From AA29 sp041481445 (lineage in GTDB: Bacteria; Acidobacteriota; Vicinamibacteria; Fen-336): a DNA stretch of 64,000 nt. The notes beneath the pieces were generated by a model that ran no database searches, was not told where the DNA came from, and saw only the letters and a list, made by a program, of their open reading frames with translations. The stretch lies in the NCBI GenBank assembly GCA_041481445.1, contig JBGPBV010000010.1, positions 17,051-81,050 of the forward strand, written 5' to 3'. Of this stretch, positions 14,264-22,222 are shown one piece after another (the first letter of the stretch is position 1; each line of letters begins with the position of its first letter). The position numbers and the translations under genes were made by a program.

Positions 14264-16677
14264 CCGCGGATGGGGGCGACCTTCCTGTCGGAGACGGCCT
14301 CGCCGCGCACCGCCTGCAGGATGGCCAGCGCGACCTCCTTCCCACGGCTGCCGACCTCGCCCACCGGCCCCACGCAGGACGGGCAGCCGTCGCGGCAGGC
14401 GCAGGCCTCGATGAGCGCCTCGCTCTCGCGCAGGAGGCGGCCGTGCAGGCGGTACAGCGGCTCGGACAGGCCGATCCCGCCTGGATAGTTGTCGTAGACG
14501 AAGACCTGGGGCTCGTAGTCGTCGCCCGGACGCGGCCGCTCGGCCAGGGCCGCGCTCGTCGACCGGAGGCCGCGGGAGTGGACCGCCTCCCCCTGGCCGT
14601 TGTCGCCCAGGGCCACGCCGATGTCGTGGCGGTCGCACATCAGGAACAGGGCGGCCATCTGGCCCAGGGTGTAGGCGAGGGCCACCACGCCGTCGCGCCG
14701 CTCGTCGCTCGAGCAGGGCAGCGCGGCCATGAGGCCGCGAGGCAGGGTCAGCCAGTACGACGTGGTGTGCATCTCGTTCTCGGGCATGGCCAGCTCGCCC
14801 GAGCCGACGTTCTCGTTCGTGTAGAACTTGATCTTCTTGAAGCCGACGACCTGCGAGGTGACGTGCACCTCACCGTGGGTGCGCCGCGCGTGCCCGGCCG
14901 ACTCCTCCGCGAAGCGGTCCAGGATCTTCACCTTCGTGCAGGTGATGGCGTCCGTGTAGTAGTCGACCTCCGCCTCGCGCACGTGGGCGCGCCGCTCCTC
15001 GTGGTCGTACTTCTCGACGAAGAAGGTGCGGCCTTCCAGGATGTAGACGGCCTTCTCGTGCAGAGTGGAGGGGGCGGAGTCGAAGTCCACCTCCGCGACG
15101 ATGCGGGGCTCGCGCGTCACGTCCTGCACCACGAAGTTGTCGGAAGAGACGCTGCGCAGGCTCACCGCGTCCGCGGGGTAGCTCTCGGAGGTCCAGTGCC
15201 AGCGCTCGCCCGCGCGGTGGACGAGCTTCTCCTCCTCCAGGAAGCCGAGGATCTCCTCCAGGCTTTCGCCGCCGAAGCCCTCCCCCGCCGTGAAGGGCAG
15301 CTCGAAGGCCGCGCACTTGATGTGGCTGACCAGGATGTGCAGGTTGTCGGGGTTGATGCGGGCCTGCTCCACCGGCGAGCCGAAGAAGTAGTCGGGGTTC
15401 TTGGCGATGAACTGGTTCAGCGGAGTCGAGTTCGCCACCAGCACCGCCACCGAGGATCCCTGGCGCCTCCCCGCGCGCCCGGCCTGCTGCCAGGCGGAGG
15501 CCACGCTGCCCGGGTAGCCGAGGAGGACGGCGGCGTCGAGGCTGCCGATGTCGATCCCGAGCTCCAGGGCGCTCGTGGAGACGACGCCGAGGACGGAGCC
15601 GTCGCGCAGCCCGCGCTCGATCTCGCGCCGCTTCAGGGGCAGGTAGCCGCCGCGATAGCCGCGGATCACCCCCTCCGACCCCGGCCGCGTCTCCAGGGCG
15701 TCCTTGAGGTACGTGACCAGGACCTCCGTGGCCAGTCGCGAGGGCGCGAAGGCGATGGTCTGGAGCCCCTTCTTCAAAAACGAGAGCGCGACGTCGCGCG
15801 CGCAGCCGAGGGCCGAGCGCCGGATGCCGAGCTGGCGGTTGACCACGGGCGGGTTGTAGATCGCGAAGTACCGCTCGCCGCGCGGGGCGCCGCTCTGGTC
15901 GATCAGCGTCATCTCGCTGCCGGTGAGCGCCTCCGCCAGCTCCTTCGGGTTCCCGATGGTGGCGGACGAGCACAGGAACTGCGGCGTCGAGCCGTAGAAC
16001 TCGCACAGCCGGTGCAGGCGCCGGAAGATGTTGGCCACGTGCGAGCCGTACACGCCGCGGTGGGTGTGCAGCTCGTCCACGATCACGTAGCGGAGGTTCT
16101 CGAACAGCTTCACCCACTTCGTGTGGTGCGGGAGGATGCCCTTGTGGAGCATGTCCGGGTTGGTGACCACGATGTGGGCCCGCGCGCGGATGGCCTTGCG
16201 CGCGTCCTGCGGCGTGTCCCCGTCGTAGGTGAAGGTGCCGATGTCGGCCCCGAGGGCCTCGATCAGGCCGTAGAGCTCGGCCAGCTGGTCCTGGGCGAGG
16301 GCCTTGGTCGGGAACAGGTACAGCGCGCGCGCGTCCGGGTCCTTGAGGATGGTGTCGAGGACGGGCAGGTTGTAGCAGAGGGTCTTGCCGGACGCGGTGG
16401 GCGTGACCACGACCGTGTTGCGGCCGTCGCGGGTGGCGTCGAAGGCCTCCCGCTGGTGGGTGTAGAGGCGCTCGACGCCGCGGCGGGCGAGGACGTCACG
16501 CAGGCGCGAGTCGACGTCTTCGGGAAACTCCGCGTACCGCGCCTCCTGCGGAGGGAAGCGCCGCAGCGCGGCCAGCACGGGCTCGGCCCCCAAGGTGCGC
16601 TCGATCTCGAGCGCCTTGAGCACGGAGAGGAGCGCACTCTCGGTGTCCTCGCGTCTGAGCGCCAGCTGTTGGCCCAC
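14260..16677 (-). CDS. mrfA: MrfA-like DEAD/DEAH helicase with four-cysteine C-terminus (YprA family)
   Basis: An 805-residue SF2 helicase. Walker A is TPTASGKTLCYNLP, Walker B is VIVDELHTHRG, motif III is SSATIGNP, motif VI is QQAGRAGRRQG, and ALELGIDIG precedes it. The C-terminal DUF1998 region ends in a Zn-type cluster C-A-C-x3-C-x2-C (residues of ACACRDGCPSC), as in MrfA. The family translocates 3'-5' on DNA and partners the MrfB nuclease in excising mitomycin-C damage in Bacillus. I place the start at GTG 16677 because GGAGGAAGG lies five bases before it; an in-frame GTG at 16719 has no such site. It leads the mrfA/PqqB-like/mrfB operon. Confidence 0.88.
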   Translation of the reverse strand: MGQQLALRREDTESALLSVLKALEIERTLGAEPVLAALRRFPPQEARYAEFPEDVDSRLRDVLARRGVERLYTHQREAFDATRDGRNTVVVTPTASGKTLCYNLPVLDTILKDPDARALYLFPTKALAQDQLAELYGLIEALGADIGTFTYDGDTPQDARKAIRARAHIVVTNPDMLHKGILPHHTKWVKLFENLRYVIVDELHTHRGVYGSHVANIFRRLHRLCEFYGSTPQFLCSSATIGNPKELAEALTGSEMTLIDQSGAPRGERYFAIYNPPVVNRQLGIRRSALGCARDVALSFLKKGLQTIAFAPSRLATEVLVTYLKDALETRPGSEGVIRGYRGGYLPLKRREIERGLRDGSVLGVVSTSALELGIDIGSLDAAVLLGYPGSVASAWQQAGRAGRRQGSSVAVLVANSTPLNQFIAKNPDYFFGSPVEQARINPDNLHILVSHIKCAAFELPFTAGEGFGGESLEEILGFLEEEKLVHRAGERWHWTSESYPADAVSLRSVSSDNFVVQDVTREPRIVAEVDFDSAPSTLHEKAVYILEGRTFFVEKYDHEERRAHVREAEVDYYTDAITCTKVKILDRFAEESAGHARRTHGEVHVTSQVVGFKKIKFYTNENVGSGELAMPENEMHTTSYWLTLPRGLMAALPCSSDERRDGVVALAYTLGQMAALFLMCDRHDIGVALGDNGQGEAVHSRGLRSTSAALAERPRPGDDYEPQVFVYDNYPGGIGLSEPLYRLHGRLLRESEALIEACACRDGCPSCVGPVGEVGSRGKEVALAILQAVRGEAVSDRKVAPIRG

Positions 16678-16863
16678 GTCGTCCTTCCTCCCCACCGGCG
16701 TCGCGCCGCGGGACGGCACGTCACATGCTGTGGAAGGATCGTGCGGCAGGGACGTGACAGGCGAGGTCCGTCGGCGGTTGGCATCACCGACGCGTATGGG
16801 AATGTGCTCAGAGGGATGCGGCGGCGGGCAGACCAGCGAGAGCGCAGCGTCGTTGCGCCAGGA
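16678..16863. other. Intergenic region upstream of mrfA
   Basis: 186 bases between the stop of the Calx-beta/Asp-box gene and mrfA, both on the minus strand. Apart from the mrfA Shine-Dalgarno (GGAGGAAGG, on the minus strand just before 16677) I see no convincing promoter, terminator or operator. Confidence 0.4.
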
Positions 16864-19134
16864 TCAAGGGCGTCGTGTGACATCCGTACTGGCCGAACCC
16901 GCCGGCGCATTGGGAAGGGCGACGATCACCGAGCCTCCGACGGCAACGACGCCTCCGTACACCCTGGAATAGGCGAGGCCAAAGAGAGGATGGCTGGTAG
17001 GCGCGGCGGCGATCGTCCAGAGGTGCCCATCGGCGGACGAGGCGATGGCACCATGCTCGCCGGCGGCGACGAACCCGTCAGGAGTGGCGGTCACGGCATT
17101 CAACCGTTGAAGACCCCCGGTGGGCGTGACCGAGGCCTGACGGGATGTCCAGTTGGGCCCGTCCTCGGACGACCAGATCCCATAGCCGACGCCGACAAAC
17201 GTCCCGTTACGGAAGGCGAGGTCGGCAAGGCCGCCGGGCAGTCCCGTCGCGTCCCTCATCGTCCAGGCGATCCCGTCGGTGGAGGTGAGGACGAATGGGC
17301 GACCGTTGAAGACGGCCGACTCCTCTCCCTCGTAACCGCTCACCACGAACTGCCCGCCCCCGAAAGCGATGGAAGTGGCATGCCGGGACTGTCCGTCGGC
17401 GGGCGTTCCCGGACTGCGCCGGGTCCAGAGGATCCCGTCCGGGGAAGTGGCGATCGCGGGCGTATGGGTCGGCCCGTACACGACGCCGACAGCGACGAAC
17501 AAGCCATGGCCTCGCGTCACCTGCCAATAGAACTCAGGGGGCGTGGGCGGGAAGACCCCGAGCGGTTCACGGATCACCCACGTCGCGCAGTCGGTCGAGG
17601 TCATGATCGTCGGGGCGGCGGCCATGGCGGCGAACGTTCCCGCGCGCCGCTCCACGGTCGCCCAGTACTCGTAGGGGTTGGGGTACGGCGCCACCGCCGG
17701 TGTTTCGTTCGTCCAGGTTATTCCGTCGGTGGACCGCGACACGGCGCCAGATGTTCCCACGGCACAATCGACCGCCGCCGTCCCGGCGACCGCTCGGAGC
17801 TCCCGTGAACCGGGCGCCGTACGGCTCGTCCAGCCGCTCGTGCCGTCTTCGGACGTGAGGATGGCGCCGCCGTAACCCACCGCGACGAATCTGCGGCCGA
17901 ACGTCACCGCGGTCATGAGCAGCATCTCACCCGGTGAGGCAGCGGGTACGGGAGCATTGGTCCACACGACGCCGTCGGGGCTCGTGAGGATCCAGTCACT
18001 GCCGACGACGACGATCGAGCTGGCGTTGCTCGCGACGCCGTAGTAGTCGCAACACGGCACGGCATGCGCTGTCCATGTCGACCCGTCAGGCGACGTCAGC
18101 AGGGTCATGTCGTCTCCGGTGACGACGAACTGGCTGCCGGTGTACGCGACAGCAACGAGGAAATTTGTGGCGACGATCGGAGGGACGGGGACGGTCGTCC
18201 AGGAGATCCCGTCCGTCGATCGCAACACCGCCTTGTTCGCGCCCACGGCGACGAACACACCACCGCCGAAACCTACGGCTCTCAGAGCCGCCGTCGGCGG
18301 CGCCGCGCGCAGGGTCCACGCCACGGCATCGGGAGAGGTGATGACGGTGCCCCGGGCTCCGACCGCGACGTACAAGCCGTCGCCGTAAGCCACTCCGGAG
18401 AGGGGGACGTCGCCGTTCGTGGACGCAGGGCGCGCGTCCCGCAAGGTCCACTTCCTGCCCTTTGCGGACGTCAACAAGACCCCCGAACCGGTCCCGCCCC
18501 ACCCGACGGCGACGAACTGTCCGCCGCCATACGCCACACCGTACAGGTGGGTGGAGCTCGGGTCGGGATTGAAACGGCGCTTCCAGGAGATGCCGTCTAG
18601 CGACCGCCAGATGTCTCCGTAGTCTCCGACGGCCACGTACGCCGTCCCGCCGGACGCGACGGCCTCGAAATGCGATGCGCCGTCCCGGACGCGCTGCCAG
18701 GTCGAGTCATCATTGACGATCGTCCCGACCGCCGACGGGTTTGCGATGGTCACGTTCGTGGCCGTTCCAAGGTTGAGGGCAAGGGTCTCGTCCGGCTCGA
18801 TCGTCACGTCCCCCAGGATCGGCACGAGTATCGTCTGGCTCGTCACCCCCGGTGGGAAGACGAGCGTCCCCGAGACCGCCACATAGTCACTGCCGGCCGC
18901 GGCCGTGCCATCTGCCGACGCGTAATCAATGCTGGCGGTAGCCGCACTCGGACCGGACAGCGTGACCGTGAACGCCGCATCGTTCCGGCCGGCATCGCCC
19001 TCTCGCACGGACACGTCGCGAATGGTCGCCGCGGGCATCACCGCCGGCTCGGCTTCGGCTCGATAGGCAATCGTCGAAGGCGCGATCGACAGCGTGATGA
19101 CGGCGGACGTGACACCGAGCGAAACGAATTTCAT
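16864..19134 (-). CDS. Secreted Calx-beta plus Asp-box beta-propeller protein
   Basis: The 756-residue product begins with a signal peptide (MKFVSLGVTSAVITLSIAPS) at ATG 19134 behind a GAGG site. Residues 30-145 form one Calx-beta domain, with VREGDAGRNDAAFTVTLSG, YVAVSGTLVFPPG and IEPDETLALNL. About thirteen repeats of 45-50 residues follow, each with a FVAVG strand and an Asp-box-like S/T-x-D-G-x-x-W turn (SLDGISW, STDGISW, TSPDGVVW, SSADGHLW and others). Thirteen units could make two stacked propellers of six and seven blades. Such proteins are usually exposed or secreted; the ligand is unknown. It has its own likely promoter at 19181-19208. It is a different repeat family from the 32123-37544 proteins. 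Confidence 0.75.
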   Translation of the reverse strand: MKFVSLGVTSAVITLSIAPSTIAYRAEAEPAVMPAATIRDVSVREGDAGRNDAAFTVTLSGPSAATASIDYASADGTAAAGSDYVAVSGTLVFPPGVTSQTILVPILGDVTIEPDETLALNLGTATNVTIANPSAVGTIVNDDSTWQRVRDGASHFEAVASGGTAYVAVGDYGDIWRSLDGISWKRRFNPDPSSTHLYGVAYGGGQFVAVGWGGTGSGVLLTSAKGRKWTLRDARPASTNGDVPLSGVAYGDGLYVAVGARGTVITSPDAVAWTLRAAPPTAALRAVGFGGGVFVAVGANKAVLRSTDGISWTTVPVPPIVATNFLVAVAYTGSQFVVTGDDMTLLTSPDGSTWTAHAVPCCDYYGVASNASSIVVVGSDWILTSPDGVVWTNAPVPAASPGEMLLMTAVTFGRRFVAVGYGGAILTSEDGTSGWTSRTAPGSRELRAVAGTAAVDCAVGTSGAVSRSTDGITWTNETPAVAPYPNPYEYWATVERRAGTFAAMAAAPTIMTSTDCATWVIREPLGVFPPTPPEFYWQVTRGHGLFVAVGVVYGPTHTPAIATSPDGILWTRRSPGTPADGQSRHATSIAFGGGQFVVSGYEGEESAVFNGRPFVLTSTDGIAWTMRDATGLPGGLADLAFRNGTFVGVGYGIWSSEDGPNWTSRQASVTPTGGLQRLNAVTATPDGFVAAGEHGAIASSADGHLWTIAAAPTSHPLFGLAYSRVYGGVVAVGGSVIVALPNAPAGSASTDVTRRP

Positions 19135-19180
19135 TGGAGCCTCGAGGACGGACTCGGCGCGCGAGGGAGAGCCTGCGACG

Positions 19181-19208
19181 AGTATGCCTGAGCCGGGACC
19201 CTCTTCAA
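19181..19208 (-). promoter_or_regulatory. Putative promoter of the Calx-beta/Asp-box gene
   Basis: On the minus strand TTGAAG (19208-19203), a 16-base spacer and CATACT (19186-19181) would start a transcript near 19174, leaving a 40-base leader with a GAGG site before the ATG at 19134. This lies in the 202-base gap after the glycosyltransferase gene, which otherwise holds only a short CCACCC/GGGTGG palindrome. Confidence 0.4.
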
Positions 19209-19336
19209 GGGCAGATCGGCTCACCAAGGCATGGAACATGCGGCTCAATCCGCGCCATTCGAACGCCTCCGGCATTTCCGCACTCCGATGAACGTCGGCA
19301 GACGATCCACCCGGGGTGGTGGGTGCGACGGACGGA

Positions 19337-20455
19337 TCACACGCCGCGAGACGCCGCCTCGCGATACGCGGCCAGGGTCGCCCGCGCCGTGCGCTCCCAC
19401 GTGTACTGCCGGGCGCGTTCGAGGCCGCGGGTCCGAAGGTCCTGCCGACGTGAAGCGTCCGTGCCGACGGCCAGGAGCGCCTCCGCGATCGCGGCATCGT
19501 CCAGCGGATCGACCAGCACGGCCGCCCCCTCCCCGATCTCGGCCAGCGACGACGACCGCGACGTGATGACGGGCGTCCCGCAGGCCATCGCCTCCACCAC
19601 CGGGAAGCCGAACCCCTCGTACAGGCTCGCGTACACGAGCGCGGTGGCGTGGGAGTACAGGAGCGGCAGGTCCTCCTCCGGCGCGTAATCGAGGAACGTC
19701 ACGCGGCCGGCCAGCTCCGGGCGCGCCGCTTCCGCGAACACGTCGTCGCACTTCCAGCCGCGCTGGCCGACGAGGACGAACCGCTGGGAAGGCATCTCGC
19801 CGCACACCCGCGCGAACGCGCGCAGGACGCGCGCCACGTTCTTGCGGGGCTCCAGGGTCCCGACGTACAGGAAGTACGGTGGGCGGACGCCGTAGCCGGC
19901 GGCGAGCGTGTCCAGGCCGCCGGCGACCGGACCGAACGTCGGGGAAGGCGCATAGGGGATCACGCGGATACGCTCGGCGGCGATGCCGAGCACGCACATG
20001 ATGTCGCGCCGCGTCGCCTCCGACGGGGCCAGGATCAGCCGCGCGCGCTGGGCGACCGCCGGGACCAGGCTCGACGTCAGCAGCCTCTTCTTGAACGTGT
20101 GGTGCTCGGGCATGAGGCTGAGCGTCATGTCGTGGATCGAGACGACGTAGGGCACGCGCGTGAGCACCGGGGCCAGGTAGTTCGTGAAGTGCACGACGTC
20201 GGGCCGGAGGGTGCGCAGGATCAGCGGCAGCGAGAGCTGCATCCAGACCGAGCGCACGGGGAATCGGCCGCCCTCGTGGACGCGAACGCGGGGCGGATGA
20301 GGGGTGACCGGCACCGGGTGGTTCGAGAGCACGACGAGCTCGAGATCGCCGGCGTCGGCCGACCCCGCGGCCAGGGTGTCGAGCAGGCGCTTGGTGTAGT
20401 ACCCCACGCCGCTGATCCGGCCCACGAGCGTGGTGGCGTCGAAGCCGACGATCAC
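19337..20455 (-). CDS. GT4-family glycosyltransferase
   Basis: A 372-residue GT-B fold enzyme of glycosyltransferase family 4. It has the N-terminal glycine loop VGRISGVGYYTKRLL, DVVHFTNYLAP, and the acceptor-domain start YFLYVGTLEPRKNVARVL. The donor-site E-x7-E motif is in YASLYEGFGFPVVEAMACG, followed by TPVITSR. It is expected to add a sugar to a lipid-linked surface glycan at the inner face of the membrane. It is coupled (GTGA) to the O-antigen ligase-like gene upstream, so both probably serve one polysaccharide. The GTG start at 20455 lies directly before VGFDATTL, where homology begins. Confidence 0.9.
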   Translation of the reverse strand: MIVGFDATTLVGRISGVGYYTKRLLDTLAAGSADAGDLELVVLSNHPVPVTPHPPRVRVHEGGRFPVRSVWMQLSLPLILRTLRPDVVHFTNYLAPVLTRVPYVVSIHDMTLSLMPEHHTFKKRLLTSSLVPAVAQRARLILAPSEATRRDIMCVLGIAAERIRVIPYAPSPTFGPVAGGLDTLAAGYGVRPPYFLYVGTLEPRKNVARVLRAFARVCGEMPSQRFVLVGQRGWKCDDVFAEAARPELAGRVTFLDYAPEEDLPLLYSHATALVYASLYEGFGFPVVEAMACGTPVITSRSSSLAEIGEGAAVLVDPLDDAAIAEALLAVGTDASRRQDLRTRGLERARQYTWERTARATLAAYREAASRGV

Positions 20456-22122
20456 GCGCGGGGCTCGATCGCGGAGGACGCCGGAGACGCGCCGAGGGCG
20501 GCCGCCGTCCCCACCGCGAACGCGAGCACCAGGTAGTGCCCGGTGAACGCCAGGACGTAGTCGACCGTGCCGTGGACCACGACGAAGGCGAGGAGCGACC
20601 CGGCGGCCGCCGCCTCCGGCCACGCCGCGGCGTCCGCGCCCGCGCGCCAGACGAACCAGAGCCCGGCGCCGAGGCTCGAGACGAGCAGCATCGCCGCGAT
20701 GGTGCCGGACGTGGCCGCGACCTCGAGGAGGAGGTCGTTGGCATAGACGCGATCGTCCCAGATCGCCTGGCCGGCCCAGGGGCCGTACAGGCGCCGGAAC
20801 CGATCGGGCCCCACGCCGAGCCACGGGTGCGCCCGCCACATCCCGAGCGCGAGCGACCAAAGCTCGCCGCGTCCCGGCCGCCAGGCCAGGCCGGTGAGCG
20901 ACGGCGGGGACACGCTCGGAGCGACGGCGGCGGCCGAAGAGGCCGCGCCGATGGTCACGGGCACGGCGGCGGGCGGGACCCCCTGCCCGCTGAACCACGA
21001 CGTGTGCTCCTGGACCATGTCCCACAGGAGCAGGTACGAGCCCGGGCGCCCCGGCGCGCGCACGTCGGCCACGAGCGACACGCTCTGGCCAGGATCCAGC
21101 GCGTGCGGCAGGACCGTCCGCCCGCCGTCCATGGCCAGGCGCCGCTCGACGTCGTACCAGTGATACGACAGGTGGAACTGGCCTTCGACCGTCCAGGTCT
21201 TGAGGCCGGTGTTGGTGACGCGCACCGAGGTCCGGGTGGCGCCGCCCGGGGCCAGGACGAGCGACTGCGCCTCCGGCTCGTAGCGCGCGCCGTACCACTC
21301 CGCGACCCCCTCCGATCCCAGCCGAAGCTGGAACACCTCGCGGCCGGCCGAGAACAGGACGGCGGCGAGGGCGACCGTGGCCAGCGCGGCCGCGGGTACG
21401 CGGGCACGGTCGGGCGCGGCCCGCGCCACGAGGACGATCGCGACGACGAGGGAGGCGGCCAGGGCCAGGAGGGCTCCGCGCGAGTAGGTGTAGAGCAGGC
21501 CCACCGCGAACGGCGCGGCCAGGACGGCCGTGCGCCCGAGGCTCCACCGCCGGGCGCCGGCGGCGGCCACCGCGGCCAGGAGGCCGTACGCGATCGCGGC
21601 CGCTCCGAGGTTCGGATACTCGGAGCCCGCCGTGGCCCGCCGCACGCCCGCCACGTTGAACGGCATCTCGCGGAAGGCGGCCAGGAACGGGTCGAGCACG
21701 CGCACTCCGGCGCCCTCCAGGATCGCGAGGACGGAGGCGACTCCACCACCCAGGGCCAGCCCGACCAGCGCGCGCCTCCGATCGCCGGCCTCCGCCGCCG
21801 CCACCACGGCGGCGAACACGGCCATGAAGGCCATGCGGAGCGTGAACTTCAGCGCCGCCGCACGGTCGCCGTCGGCCGCGGCCGCGGAGACGAGCTCGAC
21901 GGCGGCGAACGCGGCGAGGAGCGCCACGGGCAGACGGAGCCGCCGGCGCCCGCGGGCCAGGGCGGCCGCCCCGAGCGCTCCCGTCGCGGCCAGGGCCACC
22001 GCCTCCAGCAGGGTCACGTGGAAGGGGCCGGCCGGGCACGTCGGGGATCGCGGCTCGAAGGGCACGAGTGCCATCACCGCCGGCAGCGCGACCGAGGTCC
22101 ACCGGCGGGGGGGCGGGTCCAT
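20452..22122 (-). CDS. O-antigen ligase / polymerase-like membrane protein with an inserted beta domain
   Basis: A 556-residue protein with about ten transmembrane helices in two blocks. The first block covers residues 10-250 and contains LLYTYSRGALLALAASL, a WaaL/Wzy-type motif. The second covers residues 415-545 with AHPWLGVGPDRFRRLYG, the conserved periplasmic segment of the O-antigen ligase family. Between them lies an unusual soluble insert of about 150 residues. It is rich in Trp, with VTNTGLKTWTVEG, HLSYHWYD and LLWDMVQEHTSWF, and reads as an Ig/CARDB-like beta sandwich that would be periplasmic. It probably joins or polymerises lipid-linked glycans. It is coupled with the GT4 gene downstream and divergent from a Ser/Thr kinase gene. 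Confidence 0.75.
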   Translation of the reverse strand: MDPPPRRWTSVALPAVMALVPFEPRSPTCPAGPFHVTLLEAVALAATGALGAAALARGRRRLRLPVALLAAFAAVELVSAAAADGDRAAALKFTLRMAFMAVFAAVVAAAEAGDRRRALVGLALGGGVASVLAILEGAGVRVLDPFLAAFREMPFNVAGVRRATAGSEYPNLGAAAIAYGLLAAVAAAGARRWSLGRTAVLAAPFAVGLLYTYSRGALLALAASLVVAIVLVARAAPDRARVPAAALATVALAAVLFSAGREVFQLRLGSEGVAEWYGARYEPEAQSLVLAPGGATRTSVRVTNTGLKTWTVEGQFHLSYHWYDVERRLAMDGGRTVLPHALDPGQSVSLVADVRAPGRPGSYLLLWDMVQEHTSWFSGQGVPPAAVPVTIGAASSAAAVAPSVSPPSLTGLAWRPGRGELWSLALGMWRAHPWLGVGPDRFRRLYGPWAGQAIWDDRVYANDLLLEVAATSGTIAAMLLVSSLGAGLWFVWRAGADAAAWPEAAAAGSLLAFVVVHGTVDYVLAFTGHYLVLAFAVGTAAALGASPASSAIEPRA

Positions 22123-22141
22123 GACGGGCGAGGCTCCATCG

Positions 22142-22171
22142 AGGCTAAGCCGGTGGCGCGCGGCCTGTCAA
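22142..22171 (-). promoter_or_regulatory. Promoter of the O-antigen ligase-like/GT4 operon
   Basis: On the minus strand a consensus TTGACA (22171-22166), an 18-base spacer and TAGCCT (22147-22142). The predicted start lies near 22135, 13 bases before the ATG at 22122. Confidence 0.5.
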
Positions 22172-22203
22172 CGCACGGCCTCTGGCCGGCGGGGGGCGCG
22201 GTG

Positions 22204-22209
22204 TATGAT
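22204..22209 (+). promoter_or_regulatory. -10 element of the first Ser/Thr kinase gene
   Basis: TATGAT (five of six consensus bases) ends 13 bases before the ATG at 22223. The two ATGs at 22205 and 22208 fall inside this hexamer, which argues against them as starts. No clear -35 is seen. Confidence 0.45.
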
Positions 22210-22222
22210 GCGCGTCCGACCC

